Positions 32,229-41,542 of a stretch of DNA of 64,000 bases are shown here, one piece after another. Every line of letters starts with the position of its first letter. Within the stretch, counting starts at the first letter, position 1. Source of the stretch: Acidobacteriota bacterium (GTDB taxonomy: Bacteria > Acidobacteriota > Vicinamibacteria > Vicinamibacterales > JAHECP01); the NCBI GenBank assembly GCA_024641665.1, contig JAHECP010000005.1:1-64000 (forward strand). The letters are read 5' to 3'. The notes below the pieces were generated by a model. That model made no database searches. It saw only the letters and a list, made by a program, of their open reading frames with translations, and was not told the DNA's origin. Made by a program: the position numbers and the translations under genes.

Positions 32229-34637
32229 ATGCCGCAGCGGCTGACTTCCTCATTACTCTTCGCGGGGTTTTGTGTGGCGGCCTGGTCCGCCCCGCCTGCT
32301 CTCGCGGCGTTGCGGGGCGCGGACGTGCCCGCGCCGCAAGCGACGGGTGCGCAATCCGGATGCGTCAAGGACGCTCAGAAGATGCTCGACGACGGGCGCG
32401 CGGAGTTCGAGCGTTGGAAGCGCGACCCGCGCGGCCGGACGCTCGCCTTTGTGTGCACGGACATGTCGAGCCGGTACCCTTGCGTTCCGGATCCGTTCGC
32501 GGATGCGTTCATTGCGGTGGACGGCCCCTTTCCGAAAGACCCATGGGGGGAGCGTGTGAAGTTTGTGCGCGCCTGCGCCGGGTCGTGGACGACGGGGGAC
32601 CTCGCGGGATACGACGATTGCGTCTGGCCGCTCGCCCTTCAGAAGCTCGAAGCGTACGTGAACAAGAAGATCGTCGCGTGCGGGCCAGAGGCGGCCACGC
32701 TCGAGCACGGTCTTGCTCATCCGCCTGGTGCGGCGCCTGCCTGGAGCCTGGATACGGAGATCGGCCAGACGCCGACGGTCGACGAGATGGCGCGCCGCAT
32801 CGCCGGCACGAACGCGTTCATGGTCGCGGTCGATGAGAACGGTCGGCCGTACGTCATCGATGACTCGGGCCGGCCCAGGGCCATCTCGACGCTGCCCGTC
32901 CTGGCCGATCGGCTCAAGCTCGGCGGCCGGTTCGACGTGCTGTCGGATCAGGGCCTCATCGCGCAGGAGATCGCGGATCTCGTCGGCGATGCCGCGGCCG
33001 CGGACAAGACGATCGCGGGCATCACCGGCGCCGATGCCGCGGCGCACGCCCGTACACTTTCACCGCACGAGTACATCGTCTTCGACCGAAACGGCCTCAC
33101 GCACTATCTACCGGGCGGCCAGGTCATCATCGCGAGTTCAGAGCACTCGAGCATCCGCGGCACGATCAACGGCGGCGGCGACTTCGTCAAGAGCGATCCG
33201 CCCAGCGCGACGCCGGAGGTCCTGCAGTTCCACGGCCAGGGCCCGTCGGTGAGCTTCGACCCCACCGGAACGAAGTTCGCCGTGGAGGTGGGCTACAACG
33301 GCGTGAGCGCGATCGCGGTGCTCGAAGGCACCGTCAAAGTGACTGAGCGTGCGACGGGCCGTGCGGCGAGCGTGTCTGCCGGGTCGGCCGTGGTCAGCGT
33401 GCCAGGGCGCGGCGTCACGCGCGTGTTTCCCCTGTCGTCGAAGGCGAGCGCGAGCCTAGGCCGGCCGATGAGCTCGCCACTGCAGGAGGCGCGCGTGGCG
33501 TCGTCTGGTGGCTGGAGCCTGACCGGCACCTGGCTCGACCAAGCCAACGGCGTCTACGTCGTCACGCAGTCCGGTTCGACGGTGACCTGGTCGGCGCATG
33601 CCGCGGACAACCGGCAGTGGGGACACACGTTCACCGGGACGATCAATGGTGACATGGTCGAGGGCGACTTCCAGGACGTGCCGCCGTACCCCATTCGCTT
33701 GAGTGGCCACATCAAGCTGCGGATCGTCGACGCCACGCACATGACACTCGTGTCGAGCTCGGGGCCGTTCGGGGCGAGTGCGTGGACGCGCCAGACGCCA
33801 GTGCCGCCCGAAGCGAGCATACCGGTGACGTCCGCGCCGGAGCCGACAGTCACCGTGCCCGCCCGCATTCTCGGCCTGACCGCCGCGCACGCCGTGAGGG
33901 GGGGGCGCCCGGTCGGGGCAACCGAGACCTTCACGCCAGACGATGGACCGATCTACGTGTGGTTTCAGCACGAAGGCTGTCCGGCTGGCACCATCGTCAA
34001 GTCCGACTGGTATTTCCTCGGAAGCGATCCGTCGACGCACATTGGCGACGTGACGATCACGGTCGGACCGGTCGGTAACTGGGGCCAGTTCAACCTCGAG
34101 CTGGCACCCGGCAAGCGCTGGCCGGCGGGCGACTATCGCGTCGATCTGACGGTCCACAACACCGTCGCGGCTTCGACGCGCTTCCGCGTCGTGTCAGCCG
34201 GCGCGGGGAACGAGCCGCGCGTCTACCGACATCCGAGTGCCGGCTATCAGCTCGTCGTGCCCAACGGCTGGTCGCTGAGCGACGACGCGGCGCCAGCCGA
34301 TGTCCGGCTGACGGCGCCGGATGGCGCCGGCATGATCGAGATCACGTCCGGCCGCGTATCCGTGAAGGTCGATCCCGTCTCGTATGCGGCGGGATGGGAA
34401 TCGCGGGCCGTCGGACCGACGGAGGTGCTGAGGGTCAAGCGCGCCGGGCGGGTGCTGGATGTCGACGGGCAGCCGGCGTACGCGGGCACGTACGAAGGCG
34501 CGGAGGCTATTTCGAAGGTGGTCTTCGTCAGCTATCCGGATCACTTTGTGGTTCTGGCCGGAACGTTCGCGACGAGCGGCTTCGCCGCCGGTGAAGCGGT
34601 GTTCGATCGCGTGATCGAGGGTTTTCGCGGACGGTAG
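32229..34637 (+). CDS. Large secreted mosaic protein with FecR-like and PsbP/DUF1795-like regions
   Basis: An 802-residue exported protein; signal peptide MPQRLTSSLLFAGFCVAAWSAPPALAA from the ATG at 32229. A Cys-containing N-terminal region (about 35-130; ACAGSWTTGDLAGYDDCVWP) is followed by a FecR-like beta domain (about 290-420: LPGGQVIIASSEHSS..., VLEGTVKVTERATGRAASVSAGSAVVSV). Next come a lipocalin-like 'TGTWLDQANG' segment (about 430-510), an immunoglobulin-like segment (about 560-680), and a C-terminal PsbP/DUF1795-like fold (about 690-802: YRHPSAGYQLVVPNGWSLSDD). The combination is unusual; no enzyme active site is visible. Probably cell-surface or periplasmic. Confidence 0.7.
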   Translation: MPQRLTSSLLFAGFCVAAWSAPPALAALRGADVPAPQATGAQSGCVKDAQKMLDDGRAEFERWKRDPRGRTLAFVCTDMSSRYPCVPDPFADAFIAVDGPFPKDPWGERVKFVRACAGSWTTGDLAGYDDCVWPLALQKLEAYVNKKIVACGPEAATLEHGLAHPPGAAPAWSLDTEIGQTPTVDEMARRIAGTNAFMVAVDENGRPYVIDDSGRPRAISTLPVLADRLKLGGRFDVLSDQGLIAQEIADLVGDAAAADKTIAGITGADAAAHARTLSPHEYIVFDRNGLTHYLPGGQVIIASSEHSSIRGTINGGGDFVKSDPPSATPEVLQFHGQGPSVSFDPTGTKFAVEVGYNGVSAIAVLEGTVKVTERATGRAASVSAGSAVVSVPGRGVTRVFPLSSKASASLGRPMSSPLQEARVASSGGWSLTGTWLDQANGVYVVTQSGSTVTWSAHAADNRQWGHTFTGTINGDMVEGDFQDVPPYPIRLSGHIKLRIVDATHMTLVSSSGPFGASAWTRQTPVPPEASIPVTSAPEPTVTVPARILGLTAAHAVRGGRPVGATETFTPDDGPIYVWFQHEGCPAGTIVKSDWYFLGSDPSTHIGDVTITVGPVGNWGQFNLELAPGKRWPAGDYRVDLTVHNTVAASTRFRVVSAGAGNEPRVYRHPSAGYQLVVPNGWSLSDDAAPADVRLTAPDGAGMIEITSGRVSVKVDPVSYAAGWESRAVGPTEVLRVKRAGRVLDVDGQPAYAGTYEGAEAISKVVFVSYPDHFVVLAGTFATSGFAAGEAVFDRVIEGFRGR

Positions 34638-35073
34638 TGTGCACGCTGGCTTCGGGGCCGACGGTCGCGCGGCCGCTCGGCGAGAGGCTGGAACTGGTAC
34701 AAGAGGCCCCGCGCTCGAACGTCCTCGAAGCGCCGCAGGTAAGCGTCCCATCCTGCACCGATATCCGGCGCTGGTACGCCCGCGTCCAGCTTCGTCCGCA
34801 GCTCGTCCGACCCGGCGGTGGGTCTGCCGGCCGCCGTCCGGGCCTGTGCTCTTCCCGGCATTTGCGTTATGCTTCGCGCACCTGGGCCCGGGCTCCAGGA
34901 GGCGCCCACGAGCCGGCTCTGAGGAACGCGACCTCCTGCCGCGCGCGCTCCGCGTGCAGCGCACGCCCTGCGTTGTCCTCGAGCACCACGAACCTGTTCA
35001 ACCGCCGCGTCTCCGCCTGCCCGGCCCTCCAATCTGGCCGGCGGGATGACCCTGCCCATCGGAGCCGAGCAGT
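34638..35073. other. Spacer with two possible small minus-strand ORFs
   Basis: On the minus strand, a frame ending at 34867 contains LNRFVVLEDNAGRALHAERARQEVAFL (a TTG could start it), and five bases later ATG at 34861 opens a frame with DELRTKLDAGVPAPDIGAGWDAYLRRFEDVRARGLLY. The second would overlap the end of the 802-aa gene convergently. Codon use in both is plausible, but neither has a recognised family, so they are noted rather than called. Confidence 0.3.
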
Positions 35074-37197
35074 ATGCTTCTTCATCCTCTTGTGCTCGTT
35101 CGCCACCGCCGCGTGCTGATCGCGCTCGTGGGCCTGGCCACCGTCGTGCTGGCCGGCGACGCCCTGCGTGCCCGCCAGAATTCCTACGACCTGCAGACGT
35201 TACGCGGCCAGATCGACACCGGCTTCCGGCCGGGACAAGACGACTGGCAGTTTCCGAACTATGGGTCCACTGCGTCCTACTGGCCCGACGGACACGGCCT
35301 GGGGATGGTGCTCACGGCGGTCTGGTACTTCGGTGCGAAACCAGACGGCGGCGGGGCGCACCTCTACAACCGCTACGACAACAACGGCGGCGGCCCGACG
35401 ACGATTTGGGAGGACGACAGCCTCGCGCTGCGGCTCGTGTCGACCGTCGAATCGGATCTCGAGCAGGAGCCGGCGGTGGTCACACCCGACGTGGTCGCGG
35501 CAAAACAGACGCCGAAAGATGTGTGGCGCGAGGTGGCATCGGCCATGCTCCAGACGCACGAGCCGCAGATTCTGACGGCGCTGGAGGTGACCGACGACGA
35601 GCGCCGGATCGTCGCCGTCAAGTACCTCCTGGTCTATCGCATCTCGGACACCAAGCTCTACGTGGCCGACCCCGTCTATCCTGGTCACGAGCGCCTTCCG
35701 GTCGAACTGACCCTGGATGGCAAGTTCCAGCCCTACCTGTCGAGGGACCGCGCCGATCTCGACAAGGTCTCGCAATACAACACGATGATGCCCTTTCCTA
35801 TCGGCCCTAAGATAAGGGCTCAGCTCCCGAAACGATGGCAGCAGTTCAGAAGCGGCAAGTTTGACGCGGATCCGTTTCTCAGCTACGCGCTGATGACGGT
35901 GAATGCCGACGGTAAGAAGTATGAACTGAGGGACGGGGAAACCTACTCTGAGCCGACGATCACGATTGTCGCCGAGAACGGGACCCTGCCGTTTGGCGTC
36001 AGCGTCTATCGAGACGGGGCGTGGATGAACCAGGATACCGACACGGGCGTGGTGATTGGTCTACGGCCGGGCAAGAATGTCCTTGGGTTGAAGATCTCAT
36101 TGAAGGCGTTGGATGGGAAGTGGGTCTGGCACGATTTCAAGTACCTGACGGTCAATTCGACGGCCTGCGACCTGAGGGTCTTGCCGGCCCGCCAGTACTG
36201 TGTGGTCGGCCAGCACTGCCCTGTGCCGTTTGCCGCGTCCACACTGCTTCCGCTCGACGGGCTCGCCATCGACTGGTACCTCGACGACGCGCTCCAGACG
36301 TTGGATGGCCCCAAAGACATGGACGTCACAGCGTCCGAAGAGGGGCCACACTACGTCAAGGCCGCGTTGCGCAACAAGGAGACCGGCAGAATCGCGTGCG
36401 AGGCAGAGGCCATGGCCAACGTCCAGCCCGAGCCGGCCGCCGCCAAGGAGCCCGCGAAGGCCGTGGAGCCACCGCCACCGCCGAGCCGCGTGGATGTGGA
36501 GACGCCGCCACCGGAGAGCCACGGGAATCCGGAGTTCTGGGCCACATTGCACAAGTGCGACACGATTTGGGTGGAGGTTGGTTTTGCGGGCGCGGAGTAC
36601 AAAGGAGAGTACAGCGACGGAGGGTTGGAAACGTATCAGGAGTCCTCTTGGCAGACCATTGGCGGCCGGCCCTATGACCTCAGCGCCGGGACGGCACCTC
36701 CCGTCTGGGACGGTACGACGTTTGTCTGGCTCTACTCGACCAAGAATGCCAGGGGCGAGATCCGAGGGACGATTTCTCCAGACGACGGGCGGATACTCAG
36801 CCTGACAGCCAGTCAAACTGCAACGTTCCAGGTTAACGCCCCCAACGATCCGGTTGAATCCCACGGGACCATCACATGGCGGATCGAAGCGAAAAATATC
36901 CTCGTCGCATACTGGGATCAGGAGGCCAGTGTGCATGAGGGCGTTTCGTACGGAACGTCGCCGAGCATCGACGTGCCGAACGTCGAGGCGAACGTGGTCA
37001 GGGTGGAGTATACGGAGCTGGAGGCGTTCTCCCACGACCCCCGAGGCGGCAAGACGGGCCGCATTGACCGCCGCAAGACCCTTGCTGTTCCGAACTGGTC
37101 GGGCGGGTCATCCATCAATGTCGTGTTTGCGATCACGAAGAAAGGCCTTGTTCCGCCGCCGTTCGAGATGTGGTATTTCGGGCTGGGAATCCGTTGA
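35074..37197 (+). CDS. Secreted papain-fold-like protein lacking catalytic Cys and His
   Basis: A 707-residue exported protein (hydrophobic leader LIALVGLATVVLAGDALRARQ). The N-terminal part reads DDWQFPNYGSTASYWPDGHGLGMVLTAVWYF, matching papain-like secreted proteins whose usual reading is ...GHCxGMA.... The nucleophile Cys is replaced by Gly75, and the later His-bearing strand reads VAVKYLLVYRISDTKLYVADPVYPG, with the expected 'HAxLVY' His replaced (181-190). It is followed by Ig-like regions, a proline-rich linker (EPAKAVEPPPPPSR, about 460-475) and a beta-rich C-terminal domain. The family assignment is from pattern memory and is an inference. If right, this is a pseudoprotease, perhaps a binding protein. 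Confidence 0.6.
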   Translation: MLLHPLVLVRHRRVLIALVGLATVVLAGDALRARQNSYDLQTLRGQIDTGFRPGQDDWQFPNYGSTASYWPDGHGLGMVLTAVWYFGAKPDGGGAHLYNRYDNNGGGPTTIWEDDSLALRLVSTVESDLEQEPAVVTPDVVAAKQTPKDVWREVASAMLQTHEPQILTALEVTDDERRIVAVKYLLVYRISDTKLYVADPVYPGHERLPVELTLDGKFQPYLSRDRADLDKVSQYNTMMPFPIGPKIRAQLPKRWQQFRSGKFDADPFLSYALMTVNADGKKYELRDGETYSEPTITIVAENGTLPFGVSVYRDGAWMNQDTDTGVVIGLRPGKNVLGLKISLKALDGKWVWHDFKYLTVNSTACDLRVLPARQYCVVGQHCPVPFAASTLLPLDGLAIDWYLDDALQTLDGPKDMDVTASEEGPHYVKAALRNKETGRIACEAEAMANVQPEPAAAKEPAKAVEPPPPPSRVDVETPPPESHGNPEFWATLHKCDTIWVEVGFAGAEYKGEYSDGGLETYQESSWQTIGGRPYDLSAGTAPPVWDGTTFVWLYSTKNARGEIRGTISPDDGRILSLTASQTATFQVNAPNDPVESHGTITWRIEAKNILVAYWDQEASVHEGVSYGTSPSIDVPNVEANVVRVEYTELEAFSHDPRGGKTGRIDRRKTLAVPNWSGGSSINVVFAITKKGLVPPPFEMWYFGLGIR

Positions 37198-37507
37198 GCC
37201 GCCGACGGTGCCGCGCGCCACGCCCGACCGCGTGCGGGTCTTGGCCTGCGAACTGCTGTTTCGGTCTGCGTGCTGCGAGGGTGCCGGTGGTGTTCCCCCA
37301 GGTCGCTTCCGGAATGACCAATCACGCGGCCCCGGAGCACTCTGAACATTCCGAGTTCTCGTTTGCGCCGACGACCAAGTAGGAAGTGCTCTTGAGTCCA
37401 CAGCGGCCTCAGCCTCTCTCGAGGCGGGTTCACAGCCGGCCGCGACGGGCAGGACGGTGTACTTGGACCCGGCGGGTCGGCCGCCCGCCGGGTTCCAGAC
37501 TCTCACG
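37198..37507. other. Non-coding spacer between convergent genes
   Basis: The region lies between the stop of the 707-aa gene and the stop of the minus-strand hydrolase gene. No ORF of good composition and no clear terminator hairpin were found; GGCGGGTCGGCCGCCCGCC near 37473-37491 contains a short GGCGGG/CCCGCC inverted repeat that could terminate. Confidence 0.35.
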
Positions 37508-38608
37508 TCACTTGGAGTTCTTCTCAACCACCCACTGGGCCACCTGCGGCATCACGACTGGATAGTACTCCACCGCGCAATGCTCGCCGAGGCCGAGCAG
37601 CCACAGATCGGCCACCTTCGCCGACTCGTAGGTCGACATCAGGTCCGCGACGGGGCTGCCGGGATCGCGCGTGCCGTTGACCACGAGTAGAGGCCCGTTG
37701 ATCAGCTTGCCCTGTCCGACTTTTGCCGCATCCACCAACGAGTTGGGCTTGCCCAAGTGCAGCGCCGCACACATGGCCACGACCGACGTGATGCGTGGAT
37801 CGTTTCGCAGGGCCACACGCAAGGAGGCGCCCCCGCCATAGCTTTGCCCGAAGAAGCTGATGCGCTTGGCATCGATATCCCCTCGCTTCATGTAGTGCTC
37901 CATGATGGCGATATGGGCGTCCGACGCGGGATCTCTGGGCCATTGCCTGCTCTCGCCGAAGCCGGGCAGGTCGAAGGTGGCGACGGCCAGTCCTTTGGCG
38001 AGCATGTCCTGGACGGGGCGGTAGTGGTTCGCCTTGTACTGGTCGACGCCTCCGCTCCAGATGACGAGCGGCGGCTTCTCGACGCCCAGCGGCCGGTGCA
38101 GATAGGTGACGAGATGGCCGTCCTTGTACGGCACGTTCACCACCTCCAGCGGCACGTCGAACAGCTTTCCTCCCTTCTGATACGCGCGCAGCTGCTCATC
38201 GTAGTCCCGAGCTTCCTCGGCGTTGGTGACCCTCGGGAACCAGCCGAGCGCGTAGTAGGCGACGGCCGTCATGTAGGCGTCGAGGGCTGCTCGACGCGGT
38301 CCCCGCTTGGCGATCGCGTCGCCGAGGCCCTCGTAGTACTCGCCGAGGATGCGCCACTCGTAGACCCAGGATCCGGGGGCATCGCCTTCCCGCTTCGTGA
38401 TCCGCTGGACCGTTTGGCGGATGATGTTCTCATCTCCGCCGAGGTACGTGTACGCCCGGATGCGGCGCTCCTCAAGCACCGCATGCCCGTCCTTTATGTC
38501 CTGGGCAAAGCTGGGCGAGACAGCCAGCAGTGAGAACAGTGGCACGGCCAGGCAGATCGCCACTGATCCGCAGAGTGCCCGCGTGAGGGTCTTCCTGAGA
38601 GGGGGCAT
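37508..38608 (-). CDS. Secreted alpha/beta hydrolase, FrsA/DUF1100-like
   Basis: A 366-residue exported hydrolase from the ATG at 38606-38608; signal peptide (SVAICLAVPLFSLLAVSPSFAQ). An N-terminal helical cap (about 45-140) precedes the alpha/beta fold: PPLVIWSGGVDQYK (oxyanion region), TFDLPGFGESRQWP, nucleophile Ser in FFGQSYGGGASL, acid Asp in VNGTRDPGSP, and catalytic His in GLGEHCAVEYYP. This layout matches FrsA-like esterases and 2,6-dihydroxypseudooxynicotine-hydrolase-type C-C hydrolases, so either ester or C-C bond cleavage is possible. The frame stays open far upstream, but the signal peptide identifies the start. Confidence 0.82.
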   Translation of the reverse strand: MPPLRKTLTRALCGSVAICLAVPLFSLLAVSPSFAQDIKDGHAVLEERRIRAYTYLGGDENIIRQTVQRITKREGDAPGSWVYEWRILGEYYEGLGDAIAKRGPRRAALDAYMTAVAYYALGWFPRVTNAEEARDYDEQLRAYQKGGKLFDVPLEVVNVPYKDGHLVTYLHRPLGVEKPPLVIWSGGVDQYKANHYRPVQDMLAKGLAVATFDLPGFGESRQWPRDPASDAHIAIMEHYMKRGDIDAKRISFFGQSYGGGASLRVALRNDPRITSVVAMCAALHLGKPNSLVDAAKVGQGKLINGPLLVVNGTRDPGSPVADLMSTYESAKVADLWLLGLGEHCAVEYYPVVMPQVAQWVVEKNSK

Positions 38609-39214
38609 GAGGTCAGTCCTTTCCGTTGTTGACCGAGACGTGCCATGGCTCCGGAGGGGAGGCTGGCGGCAAGGGACGCGGCACTGGGGAATCTCGCCAT
38701 CATCCCGTGGGAGCGTTAGGGTAGCACGAGAGCCCGGGAAAAGGTCGATTACGATCGTTGGAGCAGCCGATAGCCGTTCGCCCGTCCCCGAAGACCGGCA
38801 CAGACGGCCCGGGCCCACGGCGGCGCTCGCGTCGTCTTCCACGGCTGCCGTATGTTTCACCGCCGTGGACGCGCCGCCTGTGCGAACCGTCCGACTCTTC
38901 CGGCGCGCGCCTTCGAGGACGCGGTGCTCAACGTCTTGGGCGGCGGATACTACACGTTTGCCGGCACCGGGACGGTGCGCCCGTTGCTCGCGGGGGTTGT
39001 ACCTAAGTTGGCGTCCCCAACGGGACCAGACGACGCTTGGGCCACGCGCATCTCGACGCGCGTCAAGGCGGCGTAGTCCGTCGCAGAGCGAGATAGCGAC
39101 ACATGCAGGTCTGATCAAGTTGCGAGGGGCACGCTGCTCCCGACCGTTCCATCTGAACGAGCGTCTAATTGTGGACAAGGTTAGCAGCGCCTCGCAGGTA
39201 GAAAGGAACACCGA
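38609..39214. other. Non-coding region between divergent genes
   Basis: It lies between the starts of the hydrolase (minus) and the small secreted protein (plus), so promoters for both should be here. A possible 74-residue plus-strand frame (38852-39076) contains RAFEDAVLNVLGGGYYTFAGTGTVRPLLAG but is otherwise Arg-rich and not convincing. TTGGCGTCCCCAAC at 39008-39021 is a copy of the recurrent intergenic word. GAAAGGAAC shortly before 39215 is a usable ribosome-binding site. Confidence 0.4.
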
Positions 39215-39697
39215 ATGCAGACCTGCCTCTCGCGCAAACTCCCGCTCGTCTTCCTCATGCTATCGCTGGCAGCAGTGGCCTGGGCCGCACAGTCTAGACC
39301 GAACTTCTCAGGAACCTGGAGCCAGATCGAGCCGGAGCTCGGTCCGGAAGACACGCACGTCGAGCGCATAGACCTGCACGACTCGACACTCAAGATCAAG
39401 GTGAAAGCTCAGTTTTCAGGAGGAGTCGGCTGGGGCGCTCTCAATCGTGAGCACACCTACACTATCGGTGGTCCAGCCGAAACCAGCACCGACCGAGACG
39501 GGCGCAGCCGCAGCATCATCGTGACATGGGACGGGCCTGCCCTGGTGTTCGTCAGGACGACGCAGGAGGGCGCGAATACGACCACAGAGCGAGAGGTGTG
39601 GTCCATGTCAGAAGACGGGAAGAAGCTCACGAAGTGGCGACAGACGACGAGTTGGAAGGGGACACAACGAGGCCGGACAGTCCTTGAAAGGCGATAG
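39215..39697 (+). CDS. Small secreted lipocalin-like protein ('FSGTW' family)
   Basis: A 160-residue protein with a signal peptide (LPLVFLMLSLAAVAWAAQS) and a mature part opening RPNFSGTWSQI, then repeated beta strands (LKIKVKAQFSGG, HTYTIGG, SIIVTWDGPALVFVRTT, REVWSMSEDGKKLTKWRQT). Such small exported barrels with the 'NFSGTW' start are abundant in acidobacteria; the role is unknown. It stands between divergent and convergent neighbours, so it is probably monocistronic. Confidence 0.7.
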   Translation: MQTCLSRKLPLVFLMLSLAAVAWAAQSRPNFSGTWSQIEPELGPEDTHVERIDLHDSTLKIKVKAQFSGGVGWGALNREHTYTIGGPAETSTDRDGRSRSIIVTWDGPALVFVRTTQEGANTTTEREVWSMSEDGKKLTKWRQTTSWKGTQRGRTVLERR

Positions 39698-39788
39698 CCA
39701 GAACGACAAACGAACCGGGGCCATCGAGATCTCCTTCTTGGCGGTGTCGCTCGAGATGGCAACCGGCATCGCCGGTCGCCCGCCGACC

Positions 39789-41210
39789 CTACTGTGACAC
39801 CATCGCCTTCACGATCTCGTACAGCATCTGGGTGCCCGTCCGCACGTTCTCGATCGAGATCCGCTCGTTGTTCCCGTGCACGCCCGACTCGTCCGCCTGC
39901 GGGATGAGGAACGGCGCGTAGCCGTACGACGCGATGCCGCGATCGCGGAAGAAGTGGCTGTCGGTGAAGCCGGTCGAGACCGACGGCACGATCGCCGCGT
40001 TGGGGTAGTGCGCCTTCGTGACGGTCGCAATCGCGCGGTAGAGCGCGTTGTCGGTGGACGACACGGCGGGCGTGAAGCCGAGCAACTGCTCGATCGTGAT
40101 CCCCGGATCGTTGAGCGCGTCTTCGAGCTCGCGCTTGAACGCCGGCACGTCCTGGTCGGGCAGCAGGCGGCAGTCGAGCTCCGCGCTCGCCTCGGGCGGG
40201 ATCACGTTCACCTTCGGGCTCCCGGACAGCATCGTGATCGAGCACGTGTTGCGCGTCAGCGCCGCCTTCTCCGGATACTCCGTCTTCAGCCGCAGCAGCG
40301 CGTCGGGGTCCTTGACGGTCTTCGCCATGTCGAGGAAGGCGTCCTTCCACTGGGGCGGCGCGGTCGCCGCGATGCCCTTGAAGTACGTGTCGACCGCCGG
40401 GATGATCCGTGGCGCGAACTCGTAGGTCTGCAGCCGGTAGAGCGCGCGAATGAGCCGGTTCACCGCCGACGCCACCGGCGGCTCCGAGCCGTGCCGCGGC
40501 GTGCCCGTGGACGTCAGCTTGAACCAGTACGGCACCTTCTGCGTGACCTCGATCCCGAACTCCTGCCGCCCCGCGTCCACGCTCCCGCCGCCGCCTTCGT
40601 TCAGGACGAAGCCGACGCCCTTGAACGCCTCGGGGTGATGCTCGACGACCCAGCCCGCGCCGTACGCGGCGCCCGCCTCCTCGTCGGCCGTCGCCATGAA
40701 CACGACGTCGCGATCGAGCGGCACCTTCGCGCGGTGCAGCGCGAGGAACGCCTCGAGCTCGACGATCCCGAGCGACTTCGTGTCGAGCGTGCCGCGCCCC
40801 CAGATGTAGCCGTCCTTCACCGTCGCCGCGAACGGGTCGACGCTCCAGAACCGCGGATCGGCGGGGACGACGTCCATGTGGCTCAGGAGGAGCAGCGCCG
40901 GCTGCGATCCCCCTTTCAGCCGCGCCCAGATGTTGCCGCGCCCGGGCGCCGACTCGGCCGTCTCGAACGGGATCCCTTCCTTGGTGAGGATGTCGGCGAA
41001 GAACTTCATCGTCCGATCTTCATGGCCGGGCGGATTGGTCGTGTTGAGGCGGATGTACTGCTCGAGATTGGCGACGGCCTCGTCCTGCAACGCGCGCATG
41101 TCGACGGGCTGCTGCGCCCGCGGCAGCGCGGGCGCAACGAGACAGATGGCGACGAGCGAGAAGACGAGGCGGCGGCACGCGCCGGAGAAACGGCGGACGT
41201 TGTTGGGCAT
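39789..41210 (-). CDS. Secreted M20 family metallopeptidase
   Basis: A 473-residue exported di-zinc carboxypeptidase (CPG70/PM20D1/DapE-like). From the ATG at 41208-41210 a signal peptide (LVFSLVAICLVAPALPRAQQ) leads to the catalytic domain: LLLSHMDVVPADP (first zinc His, catalytic Asp), GRGTLDTKS, FMATADEEAGAAYGA (Glu-Glu), the dimerisation domain, and VHGNNERIS near the end (last His ligand). Substrates of this subgroup are short peptides or N-acyl amino acids. It precedes the IS-rich stretch and faces away from it. Confidence 0.9.
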   Translation of the reverse strand: MPNNVRRFSGACRRLVFSLVAICLVAPALPRAQQPVDMRALQDEAVANLEQYIRLNTTNPPGHEDRTMKFFADILTKEGIPFETAESAPGRGNIWARLKGGSQPALLLLSHMDVVPADPRFWSVDPFAATVKDGYIWGRGTLDTKSLGIVELEAFLALHRAKVPLDRDVVFMATADEEAGAAYGAGWVVEHHPEAFKGVGFVLNEGGGGSVDAGRQEFGIEVTQKVPYWFKLTSTGTPRHGSEPPVASAVNRLIRALYRLQTYEFAPRIIPAVDTYFKGIAATAPPQWKDAFLDMAKTVKDPDALLRLKTEYPEKAALTRNTCSITMLSGSPKVNVIPPEASAELDCRLLPDQDVPAFKRELEDALNDPGITIEQLLGFTPAVSSTDNALYRAIATVTKAHYPNAAIVPSVSTGFTDSHFFRDRGIASYGYAPFLIPQADESGVHGNNERISIENVRTGTQMLYEIVKAMVSQ

Positions 41211-41534
41211 GCGTAGATCCTGCCGCGAAAGCGGCCGCCCGCGCAAGCGCCCGGCGGCGCCGCCCAGTTCCGCAGCAGCAGGATCTGCCACGCGCCGCCG
41301 CGCCTGACCAGCCCGATCGTGTGCAGGTAGCGGGCGGCCGGGCGCGGCGGTCGGCGTCCACGGCCGGGCCGCTCAGCGCGCGGGCGAACCGGCCCGGGAG
41401 CTCGTTCGACTTGACGCCGGCCTTCACCCGGGCCGCGATCCGGCGGTAGTCGATGTCGACGAACGGCACCCCGATCGCCTGATACGGCGCCTCGCCGAAC
41501 CCGCGGTACTCGTCGAGCGACATTCCGACGTCGT
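41211..41534 (-). pseudogene. Frameshifted remnant of an unknown gene
   Basis: Upstream of the M20 gene on the same strand, a coding-like stretch reads GMSLDEYRGFGEAPYQAIGVPFVDIDYRRIAARVKAGVKSNELPGRFARALSGPAVD. After a frame change (about 41335-41370) it reads YLHTIGLVRRGGAWQILLLRNWAA. It has no start, and its 5' side abuts the GIY-YIG piece at about 41540. The family is not recognised. The junction with a different gene fragment shows that two broken genes were joined by deletion or recombination. Confidence 0.45.
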
Positions 41535-41542
41535 CGAGTGCC

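Noticed and set aside
32072-32836. A 254-codon plus-strand frame before and across the start of the 802-aa gene
   Set aside because: It follows a good ribosome-binding-like sequence, but after about 50 codons its product is Arg/Ala/Gly low-complexity and overlaps a gene with a clear signal peptide.
38740-38765. A CGATTACG stretch similar to the LacI operator-like sites
   Set aside because: It lacks the GTAAA half, is far from any sugar gene, and a partial match of this length is expected by chance.
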